A stretch of DNA of 64,000 bases from contig NZ_BLJO01000001.1 in NCBI RefSeq assembly GCF_009932555.1, positions 622,472 to 686,471 on the forward strand, given 5' to 3'. Made by a program: the position numbers and the translations under genes. The first letter of the stretch is position 1. Every line of letters starts with the position of its first letter. The notes under the pieces are model-generated. The model had not been told where the DNA came from and made no database searches. It saw only the letters and a list, made by a program, of their open reading frames with translations. Shown here in pieces: positions 34,566-44,450 of the stretch. This DNA comes from Steroidobacter agaridevorans (GTDB lineage Bacteria > Pseudomonadota > Gammaproteobacteria > Steroidobacterales > Steroidobacteraceae).

Positions 34566-35849
34566 TTACAGGCGGCCGTCCACGTCGTCGGCGTCGAACA
34601 CATACTTGATGTCGTACAGCACGTGCGGCTTCTTCGCGAACGTGCGGATCTCGTCGATGCCCATCTCGCGGAACTGCTTGTGCGCCACCGCCATCACGAT
34701 GGCGTCGTACTTGCCTGCGCCGGGCCGGCGGATCGGTTTGATGCCGTACTCGTGCTCGCACTCCTCGGCGTCGATCCAGGGATCGAACACGTCCACCTTC
34801 GCGCCGTACTTCTTCAGCTCCAGCACCACGTCCGCGACCTTGGAATTACGCAGGTCCGGGCAGTTCTCCTTGAACGTCAGGCCCATCATCAGGATGCGCG
34901 AGCCGTTCACGTGGATGCGCTTCTTGATCATCAGCTGCGCGATGCGCTCGGCGACGTAAATCGCCATGTTGTCGTTGATGCGACGGCCCGCCAGGATCAT
35001 CTCGGGGTGATAGCCGATCTCCTGCGCCTTGTGCGTCAGGTAATACGGATCCACGCCGATGCAGTGGCCGCCGACCAGGCCCGGACGGAACGGCAGGAAG
35101 TTCCACTTGGTGCCGGCCGCTTCGAGCACTTCCTCGGTGTCGATGCCGAGACGGTTGAAGATCAGCGCCAGTTCGTTGATCAGCGCGATGTTCACGTCGC
35201 GCTGCGTGTTCTCGATCACCTTGGCGGCCTCGGCGACGCGGATGCTGGAAGCCTTGTGCGTGCCCGCCTTGACGATGCTGCCGTAGAGCGCATCGACGAA
35301 GCTGGCCACTTCCGGCGTCGAGCCCGACGTGATTTTCTTGATCGAGGTCAAGCGGTGCTGCTTGTCGCCCGGATTGATGCGCTCGGGGCTGTAGCCGGCG
35401 AAGAAATCCTTGTTGAAGGTCAGGCCGGAGAGCCGCTCCAGGATGGGCACCGCGACTTCTTCGGTGCAGCCCGGATACACGGTGGATTCGAACACCACGA
35501 TGTCGCCCTTCTTCAGCACCTGGCCGATCAGCTCGCTGGCGCGCTCGATCGGCGTCAGATCCGGTCGCTTGTAGCTGTCGATCGGCGTCGGCACCGTGAC
35601 GATGTAAACCTGGCACGGGCGCAGATCTTTCAAATTGGTGGTGTAACTGAGGCGCTTGGCGGCCTTGAGCTCCGCCGGCTCCACTTCGAGCGTGCTGTCC
35701 TTGCCCTTCTTCAACTCGGCGACGCGGGCCGCCTTGATGTCGAAGCCGACCGTGTGGAAGGACTTGCCGAACTCCACGGCCAGCGGCAGTCCGACATAGC
35801 CGAGACCGATCACGCCGAGCTTGCATTCGCGCAGACTGAATTGAGACAT
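34566..35849 (-). CDS. UDP-sugar 6-dehydrogenase (TviB/WbpO/WbpA-like nucleotide sugar dehydrogenase)
   Basis: This NAD-dependent enzyme of 427 residues oxidises C6 of a UDP-hexose or UDP-HexNAc to the uronic acid. It shows [17 protein letters not shown] at the N-terminus, VPTPID near 88, [10 protein letters not shown] with the conserved Thr near 122, the catalytic Cys in [14 protein letters not shown] near 263, and [16 protein letters not shown] near 321. The [11 protein letters not shown] form is that of the TviB/WbpO/WbpA group, which favours UDP-GlcNAc/GalNAc. It could supply the uronic acid for the WbpB/D/E-like steps. The 110 bases upstream have no gene. Confidence 0.92.
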   Translation of the reverse strand: MSQFSLRECKLGVIGLGYVGLPLAVEFGKSFHTVGFDIKAARVAELKKGKDSTLEVEPAELKAAKRLSYTTNLKDLRPCQVYIVTVPTPIDSYKRPDLTPIERASELIGQVLKKGDIVVFESTVYPGCTEEVAVPILERLSGLTFNKDFFAGYSPERINPGDKQHRLTSIKKITSGSTPEVASFVDALYGSIVKAGTHKASSIRVAEAAKVIENTQRDVNIALINELALIFNRLGIDTEEVLEAAGTKWNFLPFRPGLVGGHCIGVDPYYLTHKAQEIGYHPEMILAGRRINDNMAIYVAERIAQLMIKKRIHVNGSRILMMGLTFKENCPDLRNSKVADVVLELKKYGAKVDVFDPWIDAEECEHEYGIKPIRRPGAGKYDAIVMAVAHKQFREMGIDEIRTFAKKPHVLYDIKYVFDADDVDGRL

Positions 35850-35959
35850 AACTGTCCGGGTTGATAGCCGAGGGTTAATGCAAAGGGCGCAAGAATGCCA
35901 CAGAAGCGGCCTCGAAATAGAGACATAGCTCTAAAGGACATCGCTGGCGGCGGGGCCGG

Positions 35960-37459
35960 TCAAAGCAGGAAGAGGACGGCCCAAAGACCGCTCAACGTCA
36001 AGGTGATGGTGTATGGCAACGCCATCCAGACCATTCTGCCGTAGGACAGGCGGATCAGCGGCGCGACCGCCGAAGTCAGCAGAAACAGCAGCGCCGCCTG
36101 GCCGTTCGGGGTGGCGATGCTGGGAATGTTGGTGCCGGTGTTGATGGCCACGGCGAGCCGGCCGAACTCGGAGGTCGTGATCGCGCCCTCCAGCAGCGCC
36201 GCCTTCACTTCCGTGATGTAGATCGTGGCGACGAAAACATTGTCGCTGACCGAGGACAACAGGCCGCTCGCCAGATAGAAGATCGCCGCCCGCCCCTGCC
36301 CGCTCTCCTGCAGGGCCCAGCCGACCACCGGCTCGAACAGATGCTGGTCGTGGATCTGCGCCACGATCACGAAGAACACCACGATCAGCGCGGTAAATGG
36401 CAGCGCCGCCTCGAATGCCTTGCCGAGACGATGCTCTTCGGTGATGCCGGTGAACGCCGTCGCCAGCACGATCACCAGCAGACCGACCAGGCCCACTTCG
36501 GCCAGGTGCAACGCCAATGCGAACACCAGGATCAACGCGGTGATGGCCTGCACGACGATGATCGCGACATCGCGCTGCGTGCGCTGCGCCTGCTGTTGCC
36601 GATCGTAAGCTTCGAGGACATTGCGGACCGCGTCCGGCAAGCGCGCGCCGTAACCGAACCATTGCAAGCGCTCGACGATGAGGCAGGTAACGATGCCCAC
36701 GACGAACACCGGCAGCGTCACCGGCGCGACCTGCCAGAAGAACTCCGCAAAATTCCAACCGGCCTGCTCGGCGATGAGCACGTTTTGCGGCTGTCCCACC
36801 GGCGTCATCACGCCGCCGATCACGGTGCCGGCGCCGGCATGCATCAACAGGCCGCGCAGCACCGCGCGAAACGCATCGAGATCCGAACGATGCAGCTCGC
36901 CAACGTGCTCATCGACCGAGCTGTCGTGCGGCTCTTGATGGGCTTTGCCCGACGCGACCTTGTGATAAACCTCGTAGAAGCCCATCGCCACGGTGATGAT
37001 CACCGCCAGCACGGTGAGCGCATCGAGAAATGCCGCGAGCACCGCGGACACGCCGCAGAACAGGAACGCCAGCAACAGATTCGAGCGCACCTTCAGCAAC
37101 AGCTTGGTGAAACAGAACACCAGCATTTCTTTCAAAAAGAAAATGCCGGCGACCATGAAGATCAGCAGCAGCAGGATGGGGAACGCGGTGAGTGTGTGCT
37201 GATACACCGAGGCGGGATGAGTGAGCCCCAGCAGCACCGCTTCCAGCGCCAGCAGGCCGCCCGGCTGCAATGGATAACACTTCAGCGCCATCGCCAGCGT
37301 GAAGATGAACTGCAGCACGATGCACCACGCCGCGATCGTCGCGCCGTGCGCACCACCCAGGAACAACACCAGCGGGTTCAGCAGCAGAAACCCGAGGATG
37401 GTCAGCTTGTACCAGCGCGGCGCATGTCCGAGAAACAGATTGCGAAACGCGTGCAGCAT
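35960..37459 (-). CDS. nhaB: Na+/H+ antiporter NhaB
   Basis: The 499-residue integral membrane protein has about eleven hydrophobic segments and family sequence throughout: [15 protein letters not shown] near 16, [20 protein letters not shown] near 113, [20 protein letters not shown] near 217 and [20 protein letters not shown] near 432. It expels Na+ in exchange for H+. The length equals that of known NhaB proteins. It lies 10 bases downstream of dnaQ and may be co-transcribed with it. Confidence 0.95.
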   Translation of the reverse strand: MLHAFRNLFLGHAPRWYKLTILGFLLLNPLVLFLGGAHGATIAAWCIVLQFIFTLAMALKCYPLQPGGLLALEAVLLGLTHPASVYQHTLTAFPILLLLIFMVAGIFFLKEMLVFCFTKLLLKVRSNLLLAFLFCGVSAVLAAFLDALTVLAVIITVAMGFYEVYHKVASGKAHQEPHDSSVDEHVGELHRSDLDAFRAVLRGLLMHAGAGTVIGGVMTPVGQPQNVLIAEQAGWNFAEFFWQVAPVTLPVFVVGIVTCLIVERLQWFGYGARLPDAVRNVLEAYDRQQQAQRTQRDVAIIVVQAITALILVFALALHLAEVGLVGLLVIVLATAFTGITEEHRLGKAFEAALPFTALIVVFFVIVAQIHDQHLFEPVVGWALQESGQGRAAIFYLASGLLSSVSDNVFVATIYITEVKAALLEGAITTSEFGRLAVAINTGTNIPSIATPNGQAALLFLLTSAVAPLIRLSYGRMVWMALPYTITLTLSGLWAVLFLL

Positions 37460-37469
37460 GAGCCGCGGA

Positions 37470-38237
37470 TCAGGCGAGTGCTGCTTGTGCCGCCATCGGC
37501 GCTGGCTCCGGAGTCATCGACGGCAGCACCAATTGTTTGAATATCGTCTTGCCGCCGCTGCTCTTGTCGATCGCGGCCAGCATGCGCTCGTGAGCGACCA
37601 GTTCTTCCTCGCTCGCCCGCAGAATCCGCAGCACGCCGCGCGGACGCATGATGGTGGCCACCGGCTCGAACCCGACATCCTTACTGGCTTCCGTCGTCTC
37701 GCCCAGAATCAGCGCCGTCTGGCCGCCGGTCATCGCCAGATAGACTTCGAGCAGGATCTGCGCGTCGAGCAACGCGCCGTGCAGCTCGCGATGCGAGTTG
37801 TCGATGTCGTAGCGTTTGCAGAGCGCGTCCAGGCTGTTGCGCTGGCCCGGGTGCATCTGGCGCGCGAGCGGCAACGTGTCGATGACTTTGCAGAGATTGC
37901 GCGTCTGCCGCAGTGGCCCCGGCAGGCGCTTCAGCTCGGCATCGAGGAAGGCCAGGTCGAACGCCGCGTTGTGAATGATCAGCTCGGCGCCGCTGATGAA
38001 CTCGAGCAGTTCCTCGACGACATCGGCGAAGCGCGGCTGCTGCGCCAGGAATTCGTTGGTGAGGCCGTGCACCTGGATGGCGCCGCGGTCCACTTCGCGA
38101 TCCGGCCGCAAATAGCGATGGAAAGTGCGGCCGGACTTGCGCCGGTTCACCATCTCGACGCAGCCGATTTCGATGATGCGATGACCCTGCTCGGGCTCGA
38201 GGCCGGTGGTTTCGGTGTCGAGGATGATTTGCCGCAT
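37470..38237 (-). CDS. dnaQ: DNA polymerase III epsilon subunit (3'-5' proofreading exonuclease)
   Basis: This 255-residue DEDDh exonuclease has Exo[13 protein letters not shown] (Asp-Glu near 7-9), Exo[19 protein letters not shown] with Asp near 99, and Exo[22 protein letters not shown] with His and Asp near 151 and 156. The C-terminal 70 residues would hold the polymerase-alpha-binding tail. In E. coli dnaQ is next to rnhA, divergently; here both are on the minus strand with a sugar aminotransferase gene inserted between them, 6 bases upstream of dnaQ. Confidence 0.95.
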   Translation of the reverse strand: MRQIILDTETTGLEPEQGHRIIEIGCVEMVNRRKSGRTFHRYLRPDREVDRGAIQVHGLTNEFLAQQPRFADVVEELLEFISGAELIIHNAAFDLAFLDAELKRLPGPLRQTRNLCKVIDTLPLARQMHPGQRNSLDALCKRYDIDNSHRELHGALLDAQILLEVYLAMTGGQTALILGETTEASKDVGFEPVATIMRPRGVLRILRASEEELVAHERMLAAIDKSSGGKTIFKQLVLPSMTPEPAPMAAQAALA

Positions 38238-38243
38238 CAGTCG

Positions 38244-39368
38244 TCAGCCCTGCACCGATTCCTTCAGGGCAGCGACGACCTGCGCCTGGTGCGCCTCGGT
38301 CAGATACGGATGCATGGGCAGGCTGATGACGCGATTACCGACCGATTCGGAAATCGGGAAGCTGCCAACCCCCTGGCCGAGGTTCGCAAACACCGGCTGC
38401 AAGTGCAGCGGCACCGGATAATGCACGGCTGTCGGCACCCCGCGAGCCTTCATGCCCTGCTCCACCTTGGCTCGATCGGCGACTTCGACGGTGTACTGCG
38501 CATACACGCTCGTGCAATCCGGCGCGATGTACGGCGTGACGACCTTGCGCGCGGGATCGGTCTCTTTCGCGAACGCTTCGTTGATGAGCTGCGAGTAACG
38601 AGCGCCAATCCTGATACGAGCCTCGACCTCATCCGGGAAGATTTCCATCTTCGCCAGCAATACCGCGGCCTGCAGCGTGTCCAGGCGGCCGTTGATGCCC
38701 AGCCGCGGATGATGATAGCGACGGTCCTGGCCGTGCACGCGAATCTCGCGCATCACCTTGGCCAGAGCGTCGTCGTCGGTGAACAACGCGCCGCCGTCGC
38801 CATAGGCGCCGAGCGGCTTGGAAGGAAAGAACGAGGTCGAGCCGACTTCGGACACGGCGCAGGAGCGCTTGCCCTTGTAGGTCGCGCCGAAACTCTGCGC
38901 GGCATCTTCGATGACCGGAATGCCATGCTTGCGGGCGATCGCATTGATCGCGTCCATGTCGGCGCACTGACCATACAGCGATACCGGCATGATGGCCTTG
39001 GTGCGCGGCGTGATCGCTTTTTCGATCAGCTTCGGATCGAGGTTGTAAGTGCGCGCATCGATGTCGACGTACACCGGCTTGGCGCCGGCGAGCGCGATCA
39101 TTTCGCCGGTCGCGATGAACGTGAACGGCGAGGTGATGACTTCGTCGCCCTGACCGATGCCGTACGCCATCAGCGCGATCAGCAACGTGTCCGTGCCGCT
39201 CGACGCACCGATGCAATGTTTCGCACCGACGTACTCGGCGAGCTTGTTCTCCAGCTCGACGGTCTCCGCGCCCAGGATGTACTGGCCATGCTCCAGCACC
39301 GTGCGAATGCGCGCATTGACCGAGTCCTGCACGCGGCGGTACTGAGTTTTGAGATCGATGAAGTCCAT
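38244..39368 (-). CDS. wbpE: UDP-3-keto-GlcNAcA aminotransferase, WbpE-like (DegT family)
   Basis: This PLP enzyme of 374 residues reads like P. aeruginosa WbpE along its length: MDFIDLKTQYRRVQ, HGQYILGAETVELE, ASSGTDTLLIALMAYGIGQG, YVDIDARTYNLDP, PVSLYGQCADMDAINAIA, VIEDAAQSFGATYKGKRS and FFPSKPLGAYGDGGA with the Schiff-base Lys near 185. WbpE aminates C3 of a UDP-2-acetamido-3-keto-glucuronate. It sits in the core genome between rnhA and dnaQ, not in the O-antigen operon, which has its own aminotransferase at 22125-23246. The ATG at 39368 is preferred over a long unconserved upstream extension. Confidence 0.92.
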   Translation of the reverse strand: MDFIDLKTQYRRVQDSVNARIRTVLEHGQYILGAETVELENKLAEYVGAKHCIGASSGTDTLLIALMAYGIGQGDEVITSPFTFIATGEMIALAGAKPVYVDIDARTYNLDPKLIEKAITPRTKAIMPVSLYGQCADMDAINAIARKHGIPVIEDAAQSFGATYKGKRSCAVSEVGSTSFFPSKPLGAYGDGGALFTDDDALAKVMREIRVHGQDRRYHHPRLGINGRLDTLQAAVLLAKMEIFPDEVEARIRIGARYSQLINEAFAKETDPARKVVTPYIAPDCTSVYAQYTVEVADRAKVEQGMKARGVPTAVHYPVPLHLQPVFANLGQGVGSFPISESVGNRVISLPMHPYLTEAHQAQVVAALKESVQG

Positions 39369-39448
39369 GGAAAAGCCCGGTGATGATCGCAAGCTGGCGC
39401 GCATGATAGCGCATGCCCGCTCGCTTGCTGATCTGGAGTGAGCCGGGA

Positions 39449-39901
39449 TCAGCCGACCGGCAGTCGCGCCAGCATCTCGTCGATCGCTTGGTTCGCCAGT
39501 CGATCGGCGCGCTCGTTGCCGGGCACGCCGGCGTGGCCCTTCACCCAATGCCATTCGATCTTGTGCCGCGCGATCTCGCGCTCCAGCGCCTGCCACAGAT
39601 CGACATTCTTTACCGGCTTCTTGTCGGCTGTGCGCCAGTCGCGCAGCTTCCATTGCGCCATCCATTCGAGGATGCCTTTGCGCACGTACTGCGAGTCGGT
39701 GTACAGCACCACGTCGCAGCCGCGCTTCAACGCCGCCAGCGCCTGGATCGCCGCCGTCAGCTCCATCCGATTGTTGGTGGTGAGCGCCTCGGCGCCCTTG
39801 AGCTCTTTTTCATGGTCGCCCGAGCGCAGGATCGCGCCCCATCCGCCTGGCCCCGGATTGCCGCGGCAGGCGCCGTCGGTGTAGATCTCGACTGCGGCCA
39901 T
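39449..39901 (-). CDS. rnhA: Ribonuclease HI
   Basis: The 150-residue enzyme removes the RNA strand of RNA-DNA hybrids. The four acidic catalytic residues are present: Asp in [18 protein letters not shown] (near 9), Glu in [10 protein letters not shown] (near 47), Asp in LYTDSQYV (near 69) and Asp in [10 protein letters not shown] (near 133), plus the basic handle region [12 protein letters not shown]. Its position next to a YafS-like methyltransferase and gloB matches the conserved gammaproteobacterial order. Confidence 0.97.
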   Translation of the reverse strand: MAAVEIYTDGACRGNPGPGGWGAILRSGDHEKELKGAEALTTNNRMELTAAIQALAALKRGCDVVLYTDSQYVRKGILEWMAQWKLRDWRTADKKPVKNVDLWQALEREIARHKIEWHWVKGHAGVPGNERADRLANQAIDEMLARLPVG

Positions 39902-39921
39902 TTATCGATATGGGTGGTGAA

Positions 39922-40668
39922 TCACATGCGATTCGCGTTGCGCGGCGTGGACGGCTCGATGAGCCCGCCAACCACCTTGGGGCGCAGGCGCCAGCGCGGA
40001 CGAATCGGCGTCAGGGTGTACACGCGCTTGCGAGCCTTGATCAGATAGCCGCCGGCGAACATCGGCCAGAGATAATTGCCGCTGCGCTCGAAGAAGCGTT
40101 GTGACGAAGGCGAGCTCGCGCTGAACGGCAGGCTGAACAGATAACGGCGCGAATCGACGACCTCGAAGCCGAGCAGCTTGAGCCAGTCACGCAGCCGGCC
40201 CTCGCCGATCAGCCGCTCGGTGCCGGGCGGGAAGCCGCTCTTCGCGAACCAATGCCGCAGGCCCCAGCTGGAAAACGGCCGGAAGCCGAACACGATCAAA
40301 TGACCTTCCGCGGACAGGATGCGCCCGACCTCGCGCACGATCTCGTGCGGCTCGGGCTCGTACTCCAGGGTGTGCGGCAACAAAACTGCATCGACCGAGT
40401 CGGACTGGATCGCGAGCGCATCGGTGCGGGAGCGAATGGAGGATGCCCCCGGCAGGCGTGCGCCGTGCCACGCCAACACCGATTTGCGCTGAGTGCGCGC
40501 CTCGGACATCAAACCATCGTCGTCGCCCCACTGTCCGATCTGCAGCAGCTGCCAACCGAACACCTGAGCGAGCGCCTCGCCCGCGAGCTTGCGCTCGAGC
40601 GCATAGACGCGCTGACCGAGCGGCGAGCGCAGCCAGGCATGCAGGTCGAGGGCGGTGGGCTCGGGCAT
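39922..40668 (-). CDS. SAM-dependent methyltransferase, YafS-like
   Basis: The 248-residue class I methyltransferase-like protein has LLQIGQWGDDDGLM where motif I is expected, AVLLPHTLEYEPEPHEIVREVGRIL (motif IV/post-I region near 92) and HLIVFGFRPFSSWGLRH near 125. The glycine-rich motif I is degenerate, as in YafS relatives. The target is unknown. It lies between rnhA and the divergent gloB, the same place as yafS in E. coli, and 20 bases upstream of rnhA. Confidence 0.85.
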   Translation of the reverse strand: MPEPTALDLHAWLRSPLGQRVYALERKLAGEALAQVFGWQLLQIGQWGDDDGLMSEARTQRKSVLAWHGARLPGASSIRSRTDALAIQSDSVDAVLLPHTLEYEPEPHEIVREVGRILSAEGHLIVFGFRPFSSWGLRHWFAKSGFPPGTERLIGEGRLRDWLKLLGFEVVDSRRYLFSLPFSASSPSSQRFFERSGNYLWPMFAGGYLIKARKRVYTLTPIRPRWRLRPKVVGGLIEPSTPRNANRM

Positions 40669-40789
40669 AACGCAAGGATAACGGATCGGCGCGGCCGCGG
40701 GTTCGGCGCATCGAGTCTCAAGTTTGCCCTGACAAGCAGTGCCAATGGAACCGACCCCAGAATGCGACGCTTTTAGCCTTGATTAATGC

Positions 40790-40818
40790 TTGCCGCTCAG
40801 CGACATGGGATGTTAAAT
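40790..40818 (+). promoter_or_regulatory. Sigma-70-like promoter of gloB
   Basis: In the 189-base divergent region TTGCCG (40790-40795) and TTAAAT (40813-40818) are separated by 17 bases, about 40 bases before the gloB ATG. The match is moderate. No equally good promoter was seen for the divergent methyltransferase gene. Confidence 0.45.
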
Positions 40819-40857
40819 ACCCCCAGGTTCGGTGCTTGCCGGGGTCAGTCGACAACG

Positions 40858-41637
40858 ATGCTACAAGTGACCCCGGTTCGGGCATTTTCTGACAATTACA
40901 TCTGGCTGATTCATTCGCCACGCGACCCCGCGCGGGTCGTGGTCGTCGATCCGGGCGACGCCAGGCCGGTCGAACGCGCGCTCGCCGCTCGCAATCTCAC
41001 GCTCGCAGGACTCTTGATCACGCATCACCACGCCGATCACGTCGGCGGGGTCGAGCAGCTGCTGCAAGATCGCCGGGGAATTCCGATCTACGGGCCGGCG
41101 ACCGAAACCGTTCCCGGCAATCCGCAGCGGTTGCGTGAAGGCGATCGCGCCCTCTTCCCCGAGCTCGGACTGGCATTCGACGTGCTAGACGTCCCCGGGC
41201 ACACCGCAGGTCACATCGCGTACGTGGGTCACGGCGTCGTGTTCTGCGGCGACACCCTGTTCAGCGCCGGCTGCGGCCGGCTGTTCGAGGGCACGGCGGA
41301 ACAAATGCACCATTCGCTGTCCAAGCTTGCGGCCCTGCCTGCCGAAACTTTGGTGTACTGCGCCCACGAGTACACGCTCAGCAATTTGAAATTCGGCCAG
41401 GCGGTGGAGCCTCACAATGCGGCCGCGGCGAGCTATCTGGCGCATTGCCAGGAATTGCGGGCCCGGGATGAGGCGACGATTCCATCGGACATGAGGCGAG
41501 AGAGGAATGTGAACCCTTTCTTGCGCTGTGACGATCAGACTGTGAAACAGGCCGCTGAAGCCTATGCCGGTCGCAGGTTACCTAGTCAACCTGAAGTATT
41601 CGCTGTCATCCGGCAGTGGAAGGACAGTTTTCGCTGA
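40858..41637 (+). CDS. gloB: Hydroxyacylglutathione hydrolase (glyoxalase II)
   Basis: This metallo-beta-lactamase-fold enzyme (259 residues) hydrolyses S-D-lactoylglutathione. Metal ligands are in THHHADHVGG (near 55), the HTAGH segment of VPGHTAGHIAY (near 113), the Asp of FCGDTLFSAGCGRLFEG (near 131) and the His of YCAHEYTLSNLKF (near 168). The C-terminal substrate-binding region includes RRERNVNPFLR. I chose the ATG at 40858, where the conserved N-terminus begins. It starts the plus-strand block gloB-mltD-fabI. Confidence 0.95.
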   Translation: MLQVTPVRAFSDNYIWLIHSPRDPARVVVVDPGDARPVERALAARNLTLAGLLITHHHADHVGGVEQLLQDRRGIPIYGPATETVPGNPQRLREGDRALFPELGLAFDVLDVPGHTAGHIAYVGHGVVFCGDTLFSAGCGRLFEGTAEQMHHSLSKLAALPAETLVYCAHEYTLSNLKFGQAVEPHNAAAASYLAHCQELRARDEATIPSDMRRERNVNPFLRCDDQTVKQAAEAYAGRRLPSQPEVFAVIRQWKDSFR

Positions 41638-41639
41638 GT

Positions 41640-41668
41640 TGCCCGGCCAACGGGCACGGCAGTTTTTT
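41640..41668 (+). terminator. Possible terminator after gloB
   Basis: A short stem TGCCCG/CGGGCA around GCCAA lies just after the gloB stop, followed within 7 bases by six T residues. The stem is only 6 bases long, so this is a weak call. Confidence 0.4.
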
Positions 41669-41810
41669 CTAGCAAGGTGCATGAGCACCGGAGCGTGATG
41701 GGAGTCGCCCGCCGGCTCGGCGAACGCCGAGTATCAAGGGCCGACCGTTTTTCAGTTTTGCGCCTGCCTTTCGCGAATTCGATAAAGGGCAAGGCAGGTG
41801 GAGGGATCAG

Positions 41811-43493
41811 ATGTTTCAGTGGCGACCAGCGACCGCGCTGCCAGCAATTCTAGCAACCACCCTGGTGGTCCTGACGGCTGGCTGCAGCCACCTCGGCTCG
41901 AACGACGACAGCGACGCCGACGACGAAGATCCGGTCGAATTCGTGGAGCTCGATCCCGCGATCACCAAGCTCGATGAAGCGGCGATCGGCGTGTCCGGTC
42001 CCGAGCAGATCGAGGAAGCCATCGAAGCCCTCGACCAGACCGGTCCGCGCCTGGTGCGCGAGCTGGGCCAGGACGGCGCGGCGCTGCCCGAAGGCGGCGA
42101 CCTGTTCGAGCGCATCCGCAAAGGCTACACGCTCAGCGACATCGATCATCCGTCGGTCGAGATGGAGCTGCGCTGGTTCGTCAAGCATCCCGATTACCTG
42201 GACCGCACCTTCAAGCGCGGCGAGCGCTACCTGCACCACATCGTCGGCGAGCTGGAAGCCCGCAACATGCCGCTCGAGCTGGCCTTGCTGCCGGTGGTCG
42301 AGAGCGCCTTCAATCCCGTCGCCTATTCGCGCGCCCGCGCTTCGGGCCTGTGGCAATTCATTTCCGAGACCGGCCGGCGCTACGGCCTGAAACAGAACTG
42401 GTATTACGACGGTCGCCGCGACGTGATCGCGTCCACCAGCGCCGCACTGGATTACCTGCAGTTCCTGCACGACGAATTCGATGGCGACTGGCTGCTCGCC
42501 GTCGCTGCATACAACTGCGGTGAAGCGCGCGTCGCTCGCGAAGTGGCGAAGAACGCCCGCGCCGGCAAACCGACCGATTACTTCAGCCTGAAGCTGCCGC
42601 GCGAGACCCGCGCGTATGTGCCGAAGCTGCTCGCCATGCGCCGCATTGTCGGCGATCCGACCAGCCATGGCCTGGCGTTCGCGCCGATTGCGAACGCGCC
42701 CTACTTCGTCAAAGTCGATGTCGGCGGCCAGCTCGACCTGCACGTCGCCGCCGAGCTCGCCGACCTGTCGAAGGAAGAGATCCTGGCGCTGAACCCGGCG
42801 TTCAATCACTGGATCACCGATCCGGACGGCCCGCATCACATCCTGGTGCCGATCGATCGTAACGACCGCTTCAAGGAAGGCATCGCTGCCCTGCCGCCGT
42901 CCGAGCGCGTTCGCGTCGTGTATCACCGCGTGCGTCGCGGCGACACGCTTGGCGAGATCGCCGACAAGTACGGCATCTCGGTCGCGGCGATCAAGAACGC
43001 GAACAAGATTCGCGGCAGCATGATCCATCCGGGTCAGGAGCTGCTGATCGCAGCGGCGCCGAAAGGCGTGCAGTTGCCGAGCGAAGCTCAGCTCGCTTCC
43101 TACGAAGAAGAATCGCCGGCCCGCAGCCGGGCGCCTTCGGACAAGCACATCGTGCGCCGTGGCGACACGCTGTGGAGCATCGCCAAGACTCACGGCGTGA
43201 GCATGAACCGCCTGGCCAACAGCAACGGCCTGGATAGCGACGACACGCTGTCCATCGGTCAGGTGCTGGCGATCCCGGGCACCGCCAGGCTCGCCGCGAC
43301 CGACAGCAGCACCGTGGCGCGTTCGAGCACTTACGTGGTCCGTCGTGGCGATTCGCTGTCCACCATCGCCACCAAGTTCCGCGTCCGCCTCACCGACCTG
43401 CTCGGCTGGAACAACTTGACCAAGCGCAGCGTGATCAAGCCCGGCCAGCGCCTGGTGATGTACATCGACGACCGGCGCCGCGCCGGAATCTAA
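41811..43493 (+). CDS. mltD: Membrane-bound lytic murein transglycosylase D
   Basis: This outer-membrane lipoprotein of 560 residues cleaves peptidoglycan glycan strands. It has a signal peptide with the lipobox LTAGC. The SLT (GH23) domain has the catalytic Glu in LPVVESAFNPVAYSRARASGLWQF (near 163) and the VAAYNCGEARV motif (near 232). Three LysM repeats follow, near residues 370-415, 447-490 and 508-552 (each with the 'VRRGDTL..IA..' pattern). A GGAGGGATC ribosome binding site precedes the ATG. It follows gloB by 173 bases. Confidence 0.95.
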   Translation: MFQWRPATALPAILATTLVVLTAGCSHLGSNDDSDADDEDPVEFVELDPAITKLDEAAIGVSGPEQIEEAIEALDQTGPRLVRELGQDGAALPEGGDLFERIRKGYTLSDIDHPSVEMELRWFVKHPDYLDRTFKRGERYLHHIVGELEARNMPLELALLPVVESAFNPVAYSRARASGLWQFISETGRRYGLKQNWYYDGRRDVIASTSAALDYLQFLHDEFDGDWLLAVAAYNCGEARVAREVAKNARAGKPTDYFSLKLPRETRAYVPKLLAMRRIVGDPTSHGLAFAPIANAPYFVKVDVGGQLDLHVAAELADLSKEEILALNPAFNHWITDPDGPHHILVPIDRNDRFKEGIAALPPSERVRVVYHRVRRGDTLGEIADKYGISVAAIKNANKIRGSMIHPGQELLIAAAPKGVQLPSEAQLASYEEESPARSRAPSDKHIVRRGDTLWSIAKTHGVSMNRLANSNGLDSDDTLSIGQVLAIPGTARLAATDSSTVARSSTYVVRRGDSLSTIATKFRVRLTDLLGWNNLTKRSVIKPGQRLVMYIDDRRRAGI

Positions 43494-43505
43494 GCCCTTT
43501 CCCTG

Positions 43506-43529
43506 GGAGGTCCGCGGCCGCGGACCTCC
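43506..43529 (+). terminator. 24-base perfect palindrome after mltD (probable terminator)
   Basis: GGAGGTCCGCGG is followed directly by its exact complement CCGCGGACCTCC, then GTTTGCCTT. It begins 12 bases after the mltD stop and could fold as a hairpin whose loop is taken from its GC-rich centre. The T tract is weak. Confidence 0.55.
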
Positions 43530-43582
43530 GTTTGCCTTCGATCCGCTAAACTACCCTCCAGCTTTAATCACTGGAGCGGTTC

Positions 43583-44371
43583 ATGGCATTTCTGGCAGGC
43601 AAGCGCGCCCTCATCATCGGACTGGCGACCGAGCGTTCCATCGCCTACGGCATCGCCCAGGCGATGAAGCGTGAAGGCGCGGAACTGGCGTTCAGCTATC
43701 AGGAGCGCTTCAAGGATCGCGTCGAAGGCATGGGCAAGGAGTTCGGCGCGGCCGCCGTGTTCGAAATGGACGTGGCCAACGACGACAGCATCGCCACCGG
43801 TTTCGAGACGCTCAAGAAGAGCTGGGACAAGCTCGACATCATCGTCCACGCCGTGGCGTTCGCGCCTTCCGATGCGATTCGCGGCGGCTTCGTCGAATCG
43901 ACGACGCGCGAAAATTTCCGCATCGCGCACGACATCTCCAGCTACAGCCTGACCGCTGTGATCAAAGCCGCCGAGCCGATGCTCGAAGGCCGCGCGGGCT
44001 CCATCCTCACCCTCACCTACCTCGGCGCGGTGCGTTCGCTGCCGAGCTACAACGTGATGGGTCTGGCGAAGGCGAGCCTGGAAGCTGGCGTGCGTTTCCT
44101 CGCCGCCGATCTCGGCCCCAAGGGCATTCGCGTCAACGGCATTTCCGCGGGACCGATCAAGACGCTGGCGGCTGCCGGCATCGGTGGCTTCCGCAAGATG
44201 CTGAGCCATGTCGCGTCGATCGCGCCGCTGCGCCGTAACGTCACGGTCGAAGACGTCGGCAACACCGCCGCGTTCCTCGCTTCCGATCTCTCGGCCGGCA
44301 TTACCGGCGAGATCATCTACGTCGACGGCGGCTTCAACACCGTCGGCATGTCGTTCCCCGAAGGCGATTGA
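43583..44371 (+). CDS. fabI: Enoyl-[acyl-carrier-protein] reductase (NADH)
   Basis: This SDR-type enoyl-ACP reductase of 262 residues completes each cycle of fatty acid elongation. FabI features are [13 protein letters not shown] near 13, the [12 protein letters not shown] segment near 88, and the active-site pair Tyr156-x6-Lys163 in [11 protein letters not shown] with Tyr146 in [19 protein letters not shown] near 189 is the substrate-binding loop targeted by triclosan. It has its own strong terminator and precedes the convergent ppiD gene. Confidence 0.97.
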   Translation: MAFLAGKRALIIGLATERSIAYGIAQAMKREGAELAFSYQERFKDRVEGMGKEFGAAAVFEMDVANDDSIATGFETLKKSWDKLDIIVHAVAFAPSDAIRGGFVESTTRENFRIAHDISSYSLTAVIKAAEPMLEGRAGSILTLTYLGAVRSLPSYNVMGLAKASLEAGVRFLAADLGPKGIRVNGISAGPIKTLAAAGIGGFRKMLSHVASIAPLRRNVTVEDVGNTAAFLASDLSAGITGEIIYVDGGFNTVGMSFPEGD

Positions 44372-44383
44372 TCGACCCCAATG

Positions 44384-44422
44384 AAAAACGCCGCGGCTTC
44401 TGACGAAGACCGCGGCGTTTTT
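44384..44422. terminator. Bidirectional rho-independent terminator between fabI and ppiD
   Basis: AAAAACGCCGCGG pairs with CCGCGGCGTTTTT, with an inner CTTC/GAAG stem around TGAC, flanked by A and T runs on the two sides. It serves the convergent fabI (plus) and ppiD (minus) genes. Confidence 0.9.
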
Positions 44423-44450
44423 TTTGCCTCGTGAAATAACGCAGCTGGCG

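Noticed and set aside
35879-35900. Sigma-54-like TGGCA...TTGC upstream of the 6-dehydrogenase gene (minus strand)
   Set aside because: The GG-to-GC spacing is 7 or 16 bases instead of the required 10.
37299-39383. Long plus-strand frame opposite dnaQ and wbpE
   Set aside because: It is an antisense shadow of two genes with complete catalytic motifs.
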